A stretch of 21,503 nucleotides of DNA from Pelargonium nanum (Eukaryota; Streptophyta; Magnoliopsida; Geraniales; Geraniaceae): NCBI GenBank assembly GCA_036897485.1, contig JAYMTF010001751.1, forward strand, positions 1 to 21,503, read 5' to 3'. The position numbers and the translations under genes were made by a program. Positions 9,407-20,183 of this stretch are shown piece by piece. Below the pieces are notes generated by a model. It made no database searches and was not told the origin of the DNA. It saw nothing but the letters and a program-made list of their open reading frames with translations. Numbering within the stretch: the stretch's first letter is position 1; the number at the start of each line of letters is the position of its first letter.

Positions 9407-12400
9407 TCATATAAGGCCGGTGCTTCCGAATGGATTGTTAGTTTGAGGGTGAGCAACGGGACTACCGGGATATGTGCCAAAACCTGCATCGCCAAAAGGA
9501 TTTGAAGGGCTCATCATCGCCTGTTGCTGCTGTTGCTGGTATGGAGGTTGGTATGGACCGAAGGGATTGGCATGTTGTTGAGCCATTGTTGCCATTTGAA
9601 CAGTGGTTGGGGGAGCAATGCTGGTTGATACAGCAAATGGATCGTGTACCTCGAATGGATTTGGAGCTGGTGCCCCGTAAACAGGCTGCTGGGAAGCTCT
9701 AAATGCTCCTTCATCGTACAAACTGTTCAATGTTAGCGAGTCCAACCCACCAGCCTGACGTTAATCAAGATAAAAAATAATGAGCGACAATATGAGAAAG
9801 GCAATGCTCATATAATGTCTCTGTTTATGTGATGGCAGTAGGTGCGTGAAATTGATGTTAATCATAGAGTAGGCAATTCATGTCTCCACACAAGACATGA
9901 CACAGAATAAGAGTGTTTGGGCACACTAATTTTGTAATCATGACGTGTTCATGTTAAGCCTTAAAAACATGCACGCACAATTTATTATTCTCGTGGTGAC
10001 AAGCACGACATGCCCCACAAGCACACTTGGGGAGACTTTTGAGTTACGTTAGATAGGTTAAGTTTGTTTGGTCTCGTCAGGCGAAACATGTTATGTCATG
10101 TCAAGTCAACCAGGCCCATTAAGTTAAACATGATGCGTTCGTGTTCAATATTTGAGCACAATTACTAAACATGTCGTGTTGGCAGATATAGCACACAGCC
10201 AATCAAACAAGACATGCACACATGAATTGCCAGCTCTTACTTAGAGAGGAGAGAGTCAAGGCCTACCAGTTGCCTATCATTGACAGCAGAGAGGTTGCTA
10301 CTTGGAGTGGTAACGAGGGCAAGCTCCCATTCAGAAGGATTAAACTCTGTTGATTGAACGGCACTCGAAGTGGCTGCTGCAAATGTGAGAAGACATATTT
10401 ACTGACTGGAATATCTCATGAACAGTGAGAAAGAAAAGGCGGCAAAAACAGAAAGACTTACCGGGTTCAGATGGAACTATAGCTAGAGCCAAAGCATTAC
10501 GTTCCTCCATTGCAACAACATCGTGGGAGGTATAATTCAATCCCTGAACAGATCAAAATGGGAGAGAGGAAGAAGAGTAAGATCCAAGCAAGCATCAACT
10601 CAAAGTATTGAGGACAGTTCTTGTATATATTTACCAATAAATCTCCTATGTCATCGTTGTTCTGATGAGGTGGGGGAGGAGCTACGGGATCAGTAATATT
10701 TACATTAGGAACAGTGACATCATCTGAAGATGCGGACTCAGTTTCAACATTGGCTACAGTGGTTTCTTCTTCTTCCTCTTCTTGTTCTGGTTTATACGTC
10801 AATAGAAGCTATTGATAATAACAATATATTAATTGTATTGGAAAGATACCGTGGAGAGCAAAAGACTGTAAATCACCGCCAAATAGTAGATCAAGAAATT
10901 ATACCCACCAATGGTTCCGTTGGAACATTAACCACTCGGGGTGCCTCTCTTATGTACTCTTCCATGGTGTTAAGAAAAGATTGTGGAGGCTACACATAGA
11001 AGACAAAATTAAACAAATTATAGAGATAAAGTGAAAATGACTGCAAAAAGCTAATGAAAGCATTAAATGATAATGGCTCAATTACCTCTCTCAAAGCCGG
11101 AAACTGGAAATTCCTAGCGAGTTCCAATCCTTTGCAAACCTCATAGAAGTCAGACAAGCTTCCAGCCTGCATCACAAATCTGAAATTCAAATACTAAATC
11201 CTTGACCACTACAACTATATGAAAATGCCACAATTACCACAAGCATCAATCAAGAATATTAGACCGCAAAATCAAATCAAGGCACAATATAACCTGCTGG
11301 CCAGCTCGTTTATAGATTTCAAGGGCCTTGACAGCTTCATGTTTTGGCATCTCAAAAAACTGCAACATAATCAAATTATGATGGTAAAGGCAAAAACATG
11401 AAGTACAAAAATCAAATTGGTAAATTCTGAACCGTTTTACCTTATCCACAAGATTGATAATTCCATCATTAATAGCACAATAGATCTTAAAACTCTCCTT
11501 CAAAACCTGCAAATTGGACATGGATTCTGTAACTTTTACACATTTTTTCTCTGGTTTTGTTGGCAGAGTCGAAAATAGCAAATAGCATCATCAAAGAAAT
11601 ATAAATCAGAAACCCAAGTTCTACTGTGGTGCCTAATTTGTTTGATTCGGTTGCACATCATAGTGATGTTTGAAGCTGAAAAGCGTCTTTAGATAATATT
11701 CACTCTAATTTTATAGGCTTGTGTCTAGATTCTGCTTATCAATGGTTGTGGATCAAAAGACTTGGTCCAACAAGGTCAATTATATCAGTTTGCTGCATAT
11801 CTAAATGTAGGAAATTAAAAGCGCGCACACACACACAGAACAGAGTTCGATAATTCGATGACATTAAGGGGAAGTTAAGTAGATGATATTTGTAGACATT
11901 AACAATGGTTACAATGCAACATCATATATAAATAGTACAAATGAAGTCAATGAAATTCATCATATTTACTATTCAAAGTAAATGATTTGCAACATCAAGA
12001 AACAAAATCATGCAACATACCAAGGCTAAGGCATATTGTATCACATAATTGCCAACCGCAGCTCCTTCTGGCTGCAAATTCAAAAGCATGATTAACATTT
12101 ATTCAGTGTTAAATTAAAAAAATAATCAATAGAGAACTGCCCAAAATGAAACATATCTTAATAATAGAAGTATATTCATGTATGAGTGAATAGTAGAGTT
12201 CCAGAATCATAAAAAAAACATACCCGACAACCGATAAGACGATACAGTAGCTGCTGTAAAGCAGGCAACTGCTCCAAGAGGTCTTCGCTATCCAATTCCC
12301 TAGTTTTACTATAGCCCTGCTAGCAATAGAAAACAAATAAAACATTGTGAACTCACAGTGATAAAAGCCGTCATCATTCACACCCAACAAAAAAAGAGCC

Positions 12401-14276
12401 AATCAGCAAAATATTTCAACAACTTGTACGGTTAAACCCCACCCCATTCAAATAACATTCCATGTCGGCCTCAACCAACCCATTTTTATAAGATAAATGA
12501 TATAATCATTGATGTGATCAAATACCTTATCCTGCCCTTGGTTAGCTCTTGGGAGACGCTCAGCTTCTATGTCATACTTCAGAACCCTGAAGCATTCAAG
12601 TCGTTCCTCCAAGAAGAGTGCATATGTACGTACCCAGGCAGAACAATCCCAAGCTGCAAAAAAGAATATGTATAAAATAAATATTGCAAGATACTCCATG
12701 CCACCACTTTAAGTATATCAAATAGAAGTCCTGAGAGAGAGATTAACCTATAGGGCTTGAATCATCTTTAAAATTAGACAATTGGAGGATGCGTCCTCTC
12801 TGTGTGAAATTTAGAAGCTCCTCCCTGAAAGTAGGATCACCTTCTCTCAACGCCCTATGTATAACTACCAGTGTTTTTAATGCGACCTGTAAATGACAGG
12901 AAGAAAATAATCTACACCAATATGTCTACGCGCTCAGTAAAATTATAAGTTATATACACTAATGAAAAGCCAAGCTACATATGACAAGCAAACTGATATT
13001 GGCATTAGTTACAGCCACAAGTTCTGGTTACATATTCACTTGAATCACTTCATATATATCCTTCTTATTATCTTATACTAGTTTACATGATGAACACATT
13101 GCATAACTGATTGACAGACTGGTAATTTTTTTTGTTTGACATACCAATAGAGAACCACAAATAGATATCTTTGTAAACGGAAAAAGAAGTTCAAGATCCA
13201 CGAGGTTCATAGTCAAGTAAAAAAAAGGTACATGAAACTTCAAGAAATAATGACCATTTTTGAAGCTATCACTGCAAAGAAGAGAAAATTTGACAAATTT
13301 TCTTGACTTATTGGATTGTTGTATACAAAATGTAGCGATCTCATAACTTTCAAGTTCAAACCTTTTGCCATGGCATATATATTAGTCTACCACAGTCAAA
13401 AGTGCAACAGACCCTCGGAACGTGAAAACACTGCCCAAGGTTTTACAAAAATGGAAATATAAAAGGCAATGACGCGCCCAGTAACATGATGCCACCAACA
13501 AGCAATTCAATCTGTTTCCGAAGTTTGCCAAAATAACACATTTCTTCAATAAGATGATTATAAGCCCCGAAAAACCGTTCCAACAAGCACTATACACACT
13601 AATGTCATAGTTTTCTTCAAATTGTTCCACCAAAAATGAACGCAACTAGAAGGATCTAAATGTGTCATTACGATCAAATCTTTTACAGAGACATACATCA
13701 AGATTAATCAAATCCCAATTCACTTCAAATCAAAAGCATCACCACTGAATTCAATTTAAGATCAAATGCCACACATCCAAGAACATCAAAACCATACCGT
13801 CCAATTGCGGGTTTTGGTCAGTCTCCGGGAAAGCGCATGAATACAGTAGGCAACATCCGCTCGAGGCCTAATCGCCGACGTGGCCACCAGAATCTCTAAA
13901 ACCGATCAAGAAAAGAAACAAACAACCCATGATTTCCCATACCTCCCTCCATAAAACCCAAAACCCAGAAACCTAATTCGGATCCAGAGGAAGAAAAAAA
14001 AATCAAAAATTGAACTTACTCCTAAGGTGTCTCTCCTTGGGTGGACACTCCACATGGTTCGTCGCTTTCACTATCGCCACATCCAAATCCTATAAATAGC
14101 ACCAACCCACACCAAATCAATCCAATCCACACACAAAATATACTCAAAACGAATCGAGAATTTTGCAGGTATAGAAAAATCCGAACCGCATAATCGCTGT
14201 TGATTTGAGCGAGACCGACTGTGGTAGTGTCCTTGAGAGCGCCATAGGCTTTTCTCCATGCCGGAAGCGTCCCCAT
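9407..14276 (-). CDS. PICALM1: ANTH-domain clathrin assembly protein (AP180/CALM family, PICALM1/ECA type)
   Basis: A plasma-membrane clathrin adaptor: the ANTH domain binds PIP2 and R-SNAREs of the VAMP72 type, and the tail recruits coat proteins (family knowledge). Coding exons: 14187-14276, 14020-14089, 13798-13895, 12748-12886, 12526-12653, 12224-12316, 12021-12071, 11441-11506, 11294-11359, 11086-11166, 10909-10989, 10635-10808, 10462-10543, 10267-10376, 9407-9754. They join in frame to 558 residues, close to the Arabidopsis relatives. The start [16 protein letters not shown] is typical. K38-x9-K48-E-R50-H51 fits the ANTH lipid-binding motif K-x9-K-x-(K/R)-(H/Y). ANTH plus helical extension spans roughly residues 20-290; MEEYIREAP follows. 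The tail has a Glu run (331-336), DLL (377-379), DPF (481-483), polyGln (516-521) and four NPF motifs (475, 506, 528, 550), which bind EH-domain proteins such as AtEH/Pan1. The first donor (GCG/GTTCGG) is weak. The assignment between ECA1 and ECA2 orthologues is open. Confidence 0.93.
9890..10200. repeat. Decayed dispersed repeat in last intron
   Basis: Within the 512-base intron 9755-10266, words such as CATGACGTGTTCATGTTAAG, CGTTCGTGTTCAAT, CATGTCGTGTTGG and CCCATTAAGTTAAACATGA recur. The same vocabulary of ACACGA/TCGTGT words is present at 20290-20560. This type of CGTGTT-rich degenerate repeat is widespread in plant genomes; its class is not clear to me. Confidence 0.45.
11820..11838. repeat. 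Short (CA)n/(CG) microsatellite in intron 7
   Basis: GCGCGCACACACACACA in the 514-base intron 11507-12020 of the clathrin assembly gene. The rest of that intron shows nothing recognisable. Confidence 0.6.
12887..13797 (-). other. Large intron 3 of the clathrin assembly gene
   Basis: At 911 bases it is the longest intron, bounded by GT at 13797-13796 and AG at 12888-12887. A more GC-even stretch at 13380-13645 has an 87-codon minus frame without a recognisable product; it is more likely a passive open frame than a nested gene. No transposon ends were identified. Confidence 0.6.
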
Positions 14277-14620
14277 TTGTACACCTTCTCCGCCGAGATC
14301 GCTGCTTCTCTCTCTCTAGAAAAAATTACAGCCACAGTCCACAAGGCTTGTTGTTGAGTTTGGTTCTCTCTCTAGAATTTGAGGGCGTTTACGTGGTGCT
14401 GTGGCGATGGTTGGGTCTCGAGAATCTGTGAAGATCTCGCGCGCTGAGATGGAATAGATTTGTTTGAGAGAGAAGAAAGGATCAACGAAAAAGGAAGAGC
14501 CTGCAATTCTCTGCTACGGACACACAGATGCGTCTCTTTGTTCCTACTTGACACAGTTCTCTTCTTGTTTTTTTTACTTACTATTTTTTTTCTTTACAGT
14601 ATTATATTTAGTCCTTTGTT
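14277..14620 (-). promoter_or_regulatory. 5' leader and core promoter of the clathrin assembly gene
   Basis: Upstream of the ATG at 14276 the minus strand reads as a CT/GA-rich leader (two TCTAGAGAGAGA-type blocks near 14310-14325 and 14360-14375). It has no ATG for about 250 bases, which favours this start codon. An AAATATAA-like TATA candidate lies at about 14602-14611, which would put the transcription start near 14570-14580. Pyrimidine/GA-rich leaders are common in plant housekeeping genes. The exact start is inferred. Confidence 0.45.
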
Positions 14621-15429
14621 TTGCTTTCTGTTTTTATTGAAAACTAGTTTGTTGGTTAATTAATTTATTATAGATATACTGAAATAATATGGGTATTTCA
14701 CTTTTTTTTATGACGGAGTAAATATATATATTTTTTGTTTTTTTTTCATAGAATATTTACCTAGATAAGTTGAGTTGGTCTTAAACCACTACTGTTACTT
14801 CATGTCTGAAAACAGAAGGAATTAGTTGGTTATATGTATAATAATCAATTTAAATATTTATGAAAAATAATTTTAGAATGTTGCTATATAATTTTTTTTG
14901 AAGAAGAATTTTGCTATAATCATTTGTGAGTAGTAAGACATTTTATATAACATTTATTAATTAGAAAAAAATAAAAAAAAATGAACCAAGAATAAGTTGC
15001 TTTATTTAAATTTAATCAAACAAGAAATTGTGTTAACATTGTTGTGGATGATCATGTTCTTCAATGACACCAGTTTAAAAAGAAATTACACCAACAAGTG
15101 ATACATTTGATATCTTCTTCAGTTATGGAAAACCATTTTCTTGTTCTGGTTGCAACAACATTTTTCAACAATATAGACCCATTTTCAAGTCAAACAAACA
15201 CAACACAATATAAAATGTCAAAATATGAGTCATGGACGTTCAAGAAAATGACTTGCACACATTTTGTCAACAAAAAAAAAAAAATTGACATATCATAATT
15301 AGAATTGACTCTAAAGATCATGTATCATATCTGAGTGAGCAAATTCTTCATTCAAAATCATAGAATATATATAGCAACAAGCACGGCCATTCATAATGCA
15401 AACGAACACGAATGTCGAAAACCATAACT
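14621..15429. other. Intergenic spacer between the two minus-strand genes
   Basis: AT-rich, about 0.8 kb, with no gene. It would hold distal promoter of the clathrin assembly gene and the end of the TMEM214 transcript. The word TATGACGGAGTA at about 14709-14720 resembles one end of a Stowaway MITE, but no partner end was found. Confidence 0.5.
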
Positions 15430-15704
15430 TAACTTTATAAAATTAATGCTCTCGCCAAAATTCTTTCTATGATGAACCACATTTCTATGATGAATCCATC
15501 CTGCCGGTATTCAGATGTTAGAGGCGAAATATTAAATGGCGGTCTAAAATCCTGAGAGGATAGAAGAAACGGTATAGCAAAGCAAAGCAAATAATCCTGA
15601 ATAAAATGTCCCTCTAACGAAGTATAAACTTTCAACTACTCAGAAGTATACGACGCTACATTCTTCTCGGTCACATTATTCGATTGCTGCATAAAACAAC
15701 CTTC
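15430..15704 (-). other. 3' UTR of the TMEM214-like gene (approximate)
   Basis: Follows the TGA at 15705-15707. A 13-base direct repeat, TTTCTATGATGAA, occurs at 15464-15476 and 15482-15494. The minus strand shows an ATTTTATAAAG-like A/T-rich signal near 15432-15442, a possible polyadenylation region. The 66-codon open frame in here is not considered a gene. Confidence 0.35.
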
Positions 15705-18700
15705 TCAATGTCCCTTTAACTCGTTGAAAACCGCAGAGAGATCCGAAAGTTTCTCATTGAAAACCACGGAGAGTTCCGACATTTTCTCGCTGAAAACCAC
15801 GGGGAATTTCTCCCAGTCCCAAGACTCCATGTCTGTGGGCATGACGGCAATACCCACACCCAATGCAATCATAATCAAGGCCATGCTTTTCAAGCACCCG
15901 TGCCCTCGAGATATCCTAGCCGATATAGCCTTAGAGTACTTGTCTGCATCCTTGAGGAGTACTTGAAGATCAGCATCTGCTTCATCCTCAAACATCTCCT
16001 CATTCTATAGGTAAAAGCATATCACAATGAAATTAGAACCAAGTTCAACAAGTTTATTAAATTTAGAGCTGTAAATTTGGGTTACGGTCAAGCTCAAAGG
16101 GCCTAACCCAAACCCGACCTGAAATAGGTGCAAGTTGCCTGAGCCAATACATCATTGTTTCCCGCCAAACCCCGAAAATCATTTGGGTACCCAAGCCCGC
16201 AAAAAACGAGTTGGGTTTAGTTGCTTGCAGACTCGAGTCCAAATTGCCAACTCTAATTAAATTAGATAAGCACCGGTTTGATTCACATGAATTTCAGTTA
16301 AAGCGTACATTTGTAATGTTCGCCCCCCTGACAACATTTTAATAAGATGTAATAAATCGTGTAGATAATCTTTTAAATAATAGAGGACTACCTTGCGCCT
16401 AAAACTCTTGAGAGCTTCCCTCAAAGGCTCATATGGAGATAAGCTACTGGAATGCACCTTCCACTCCTCGGAAAGCCTTTTCAGAACACATACACTAGCT
16501 TCAAGATTGTCCTGATAAATCTTTTCCTGTTTACATACAAAACAGTATATTTAAAATCCTGGATATATATAACACATCTTGTGTGGAAGAAAAAGAATCT
16601 GAGAATAAGCAGAGTAGAATAGCTCACCCACTGCTTGTAACAATCAGCATGCAGCGTCAAACACAATATGAAAATATCAGTTGCTTCCTTGGATAAGTTG
16701 GGATTGCCTGCATATAACAGCTAAACCCTTTAGCTCCTTCGCTTACAATCAATAATTCACTAAAATGAATAACAAATCAAGGGAGGTTCGCATACTTTCT
16801 CCAGTGGCTTTAGCAGAAAAGATCAGAATCTGCTGGGAAACCTGTTTCATTGCTTTACTTCCCGGGACACCAGCAAGAGCTACATCTTTCAGAGTTGGAT
16901 ATATAGCCTCAAACCTCTCAGTAGCCTGAATGAAAAGTCTCACATATTATCAAATAAGAACATTAACCCTATGTCGATCTAGATACCAAACACATTGAGA
17001 AAGTAGCAGTAAATAAGTACTCCATCTGTCCTAAAATAAGTGTCTTGATTTCTCTATTTTGAGAGAAAATAAAGAGAAATTAGTTAATTATGTACATTTC
17101 CTCTTGTAACCCGTGAATATGTGATGTAGCAAACTGAAAGAATACCAAGTAACTTATTATGTGGATACTATTGGTAATTCATGCATAAACATAACTAACT
17201 TCCTAAAATAGAAACAAGACTCTCAGTTTGGGACAAATAAGCAAGATAAACAGGACACATTTTGGGACGGAGGTAGTAATAACAATTATTCCAAGGATTA
17301 GTGCTCATTTTAGGTCTTAAGTGGTAAAGTTACGAATAATTTGAAGTAAAAGTAAAAAGTTCTTAGGAGAGGACCTTCCTAAATCCTAACTAAATTTTCC
17401 CTCCATGTTTCTTTCACACTAGGTCTTAGATGTTCAAACATAGTGTAAACATTATGGTATATAAGGAAAAGAGTGTAAATGCAGCATGAAAAAGGCTCAC
17501 CTTTACTCTAGCTGAAGATGCTGGGAAGGTAACTCGTAGCAGTATCTCCAGTGCTGAAGGTGGCATCAATCGCTCACCCTTTCTAACAGCACCATTCACT
17601 AAAATAGTACGAGCTTTTGGCATTGACAAAATTCTGCGATATCAAACAAACAATATTTCACACAGATTGAAGAATATGAAGCCATGTATAAACAAATGTG
17701 AATAAATTTGAAGACTATCAATGCTTTCATACCTCTCCACTAGTTGCAAAATTAAATCCCTGGATTGAGGGTTGCAACTTTTTCCAGTAACTATAGGCAA
17801 GAGGTTATGTGACCATGCATACAACCCTACACACAAATCTCCTTGATGTGCCTAGTAAAAAGTTTAAATGACAGACATAAGCATAGTTCAGGTAATGATA
17901 AGAAAGATGATACATTATCTTTCCAAGAAAATCTCTAATTGCACTGAACTTATAATCATCCCCTTACCTGACATATCATCCATACGATAACGGGAAGTTT
18001 ATCTTGTCCTTGATACTTTGAATTTTCCCTTAATGTTGGCAATAAATTAACCAAGGCATCAGGTTTCCGCCTTAACACCATTGCTAGAACTACAAATATA
18101 GCCACCTACCATTTCAAAAATATGTAAGGTTCGTGAAAAGGAAAGCTTCAAAAAAATGGAACACAGATGCACACGCTCCATTTGAGCAAATACTGGAATT
18201 TGCTCAACAAAGATCATTAAACTACAAACATGTCAGCAGACCCATAATTACAAATCAATCACTTAACCACACAATCATTGACAGACTACTATCACAAGCT
18301 TTATAAACTCTCCATTAACTCAAAGGAAAGAGAGAGAGAGTGCAATGATATTTTGCACCAAGTTACCTGAGATTTTGATGGCACTTGTGTCCCACCCTTC
18401 TTTGAGCCCTTAGCACCAGCTTGTTGGCTTGCCAAATCAGCAAGAATGCTGTCCAGACACCACAGAACAAATGAGCTAAGTGCCTCAAGGGGGCGTTGGT
18501 TGATCCAGTCAGCAGATGTCTTATAAAGAGCATCAGATACATGGGAAAGAGGAATCTGTTAAACATCACATCAACAGATTAGGTCCCAGCAGATAATGAA
18601 AAATATATATATAACGCACCTACAGAACATATGCGGCACAGAAGATGAAAACATCAAAATCTATGTTTGCACCAATAGCATTGAGAAGCTACTAAATTGT

Positions 18701-19827
18701 CTACCAGAAGTCAGGGACTTTTGCTAACATTAATACAGAAAAACACTGTAATAATACTTGTGTGACGGATAACAAATAACCATGCACCTACAGAGATATA
18801 TACGACATAGAAGATAAATTTGCATCAATAACATTGAGAAACTACTACATTATCTACCTAAAGTGAGGGACTTTTGCTCACATTAATACAAATAACACTG
18901 TAACGATAGTGTATAATGGATCACATCAAGTGGCAGTTGATCAGATCATCACAGAACCTCAAATGTGTGATCCAATTCAATCTCATTGCAAATTCAAATA
19001 TACAAACCACACACATAACACCTAAGTCATCTGTCTCCAATTCATCAAACCTATCATTTTACAGCAATTAGTTGCAGCTATGTAAACAAAATGAATCAAA
19101 ATTTGAAACTCACATCCGCAATCTTGGCCACGGGAGATTCCCTGAACATCTTCATCCATGGAAATTGAGCTCCACCAACAGCAGAAAAAGCCCGTCCGAA
19201 ATAATCCGCAAATCTCATCAGCTGAATGTCATGCTGGCCTTCGTATGACCCCTACACAAACAAAACAAAAAAAAAAACCACATCTATTCAATCACAATCC
19301 CATAGGCAATCGACAGATCAATCCAATTCACACAACAGAATGTGATTCGCACAACACAAAGGACTCACCGATACATCGACCAGAAACGCAGCCAGATCGG
19401 AGACGTCAATCTTAGCAGCGGCCTCAGTCACAGTGACCTTGGGCTTCTTCGGCTTCTTCTGCTTCACCTTCTTCGGCTCCTCAGCCTTACCTCCATTCTC
19501 CGCCGCGGCGCTAGCATCGCTATTATCAGAATCGTCATCAGCATAATCAGACCACCGCTTGGATCTAACAGGCGCAGCCTCTTCCTCCACAAACGCCCTC
19601 TGCGAATCCACAATTCTGCGGCGGCGATCCTCCGCCTGCTGCTCTAGAGATCGGAAGACATTAGCCTTCTCCGACGCTCCACCATTAGGGACGAGATTGG
19701 CGGAATTGGCAGAGGAATCGGACGGTTTCTGCTTCCGATTGCGCTTGGCGTAGGTCACCTTCTGCCAGCCGTGGTCACTGTTGGCGGTGGAGGTCTGGTG
19801 TTCGTCGGCGACGAGACTCGGATCCAT
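15705..19827 (-). CDS. TMEM214: TMEM214-like membrane protein (DUF2359 family)
   Basis: Matches the plant TMEM214/DUF2359 family (Arabidopsis At1g70770 and At1g23170 type). The human member is an ER protein that anchors procaspase-4 during ER stress; plant function is poorly known. Coding exons: 19369-19827, 19114-19251, 18367-18555, 17968-18105, 17733-17851, 17501-17633, 16796-16925, 16628-16707, 16392-16526, 15705-16004. They join in frame to 606 residues, near the family's usual ~610. The N-terminus has the conserved HGWQKVTYAKRNRKQK block (19-34), then an acidic stretch (DDDSDNSD, 97-104) and a Lys-rich stretch (119-130): a long soluble cytosolic region. The helical core follows (GSYEGQHDIQLMRFADYFGR from 154). 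A hydrophobic segment at 545-562 (CLKSMALIMIALGVGIAVM region) is the likely membrane anchor, with a ~45-residue tail of 11-residue repeats. A weaker hydrophobic helix lies at 263-273. The first in-frame ATG after the leader was used as start. Confidence 0.9.
15708..15800 (-). repeat. 33-bp in-frame tandem repeat at the TMEM214 C-terminus
   Basis: Two full copies and one partial copy of a 33-base unit (15768-15800, 15735-15767, 15708-15734) encode VVFSEKMSELS, VVFNEKLSDLS and AVFNELKGH, residues 576-606. Copies match at most positions in DNA as well as protein, so this is duplication rather than convergence. The repeated 11-residue pattern has regularly spaced Phe/Val/Leu and would form an amphipathic helix after the membrane anchor. 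Confidence 0.85.
16075..16250. repeat. Degenerate GGGTT/AACCC-rich dispersed repeat in intron 9
   Basis: The 387-base intron 16005-16391 contains words such as TTTGGGTTACGG, CCTAACCCAAACCCGACC, AAACCCCGAAAA and GAGTTGGGTTTAG, forming loosely inverted halves. The same style of sequence appears at about 20575-20735. This GGGTTCGGG-like degenerate repeat is common in plant DNA; I cannot assign it to a transposon class. Confidence 0.4.
17018..17278. mobile_element. Stowaway-like MITE (Tc1/mariner type) in intron 6
   Basis: Left end TACTCCATCTGTCCTAAAAT (17018 onward, followed by AAGTGTC) and right end GACACATTTTGGGACGGAGG followed by TAGTA (to 17278) are imperfect inverted repeats of about 25 bases. 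They match the known Stowaway consensus CTCCCTCCGTCCC. The element is bounded by TA at 17018-17019 and 17277-17278, the expected target duplication. It is about 260 bases, AT-rich inside, non-coding, and sits wholly within the 575-base intron 16926-17500 of the TMEM214-like gene, clear of both splice sites. Either strand may be called its top strand. Confidence 0.88.
18327..18341. repeat. (GA)n tract in intron 3 of the TMEM214-like gene
   Basis: AAAGAGAGAGAGAG-type tract near the 5' splice end of intron 18106-18366 as read on the minus strand (the donor is at 18366-18365). It reads as a CT tract on the transcribed strand. Confidence 0.6.
18615..18920. repeat. Imperfect tandem duplication in intron 2
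   Basis: Copy 1 (about 18615-18770) and copy 2 (about 18784-18920) share, in the same order, GCACCTACAGA, CATAGAAGAT/CACAGAAGAT, TTTGCA(C/T)CAATA, CATTGAGAA, CTAC(A/T)TTATCTACC-like, GGGACTTTTGCT, ACATTAATACA and AACACTGTAA. Small deletions make copy 2 shorter. It enlarges intron 18556-19113 (558 bases) of the TMEM214-like gene. No terminal inverted repeats were seen, so a plain segmental duplication is the simplest reading. Confidence 0.8.
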
Positions 19828-19975
19828 GACGGTGCTTGTTCTCGAGTTGCTGTAACTGTAGAGAGAGAAAGAGAAATGGAGAACAAACTGAGAGAGATTG
19901 AGAGAGATTTTTGAAGTGAAGATTCAGATTAGAGAGAGAGAAAGAGAAATATATAAAGGCGTTGACTGGACCTTT
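19828..19975 (-). promoter_or_regulatory. 5' leader and TATA promoter of the TMEM214-like gene
   Basis: On the minus strand CCTTTATATATTTC (about 19946-19959) is a good TATA box; transcription would begin near 19915-19925, giving a leader of roughly 90-100 bases made of CT repeats. The leader has no upstream ATG in frame with the start. A W-box-type core TTGACT lies at 19963-19968 on the plus strand just upstream of the TATA box; such cores bind WRKY factors in other plant promoters, but one copy is weak evidence. Confidence 0.6.
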
Positions 19976-20183
19976 GTTTGTTCGCGCAAATACGGGCTTG
20001 CCAAACAGCTCTCTCCCCTCTCTGGTTCGTCTCTTCCCTTATGTGATCTTCTGTTTGGTTTCCGGGAAAATTAGAGATTTTCTAGGAAACTTTTGTTTCT
20101 GATCATAGCCTCATAGCATTATAGAGTGTTACCATTTTGTTTTAGTGAGTACTTACTAGAGGAACCGCAATCCCTGATTGGAT
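19976..20183. other. Upstream flank of the TMEM214-like gene
   Basis: Moderately AT-rich, CT-rich near 20010-20045, no coding frame. Probably distal promoter. Confidence 0.4.

Noticed and set aside
9472-9702. 76-codon plus-strand frame
   Set aside because: Antisense shadow of the last exon of the clathrin assembly gene.
13382-13645. 87-codon minus frame inside intron 3
   Set aside because: It lies inside a well-bounded intron and carries no known domain; kept only as a compositional note.
14700-14722. TATGACGGAGTA, like one end of a Stowaway MITE
   Set aside because: No matching opposite end within a few hundred bases; too short to call.
15724-15966. 80-codon plus-strand frame with SLKTTES-type repeats
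   Set aside because: Mirror image of the 33-bp repeat and anchor exon of the TMEM214-like gene on the minus strand.
19342-19647. 101-codon plus-strand frame (also 19158-19415 and 19559-19753)
   Set aside because: Antisense to exons 1-2 of the TMEM214-like gene; Leu/Arg-rich composition follows from the opposite strand's Glu/Lys/Ser codons.
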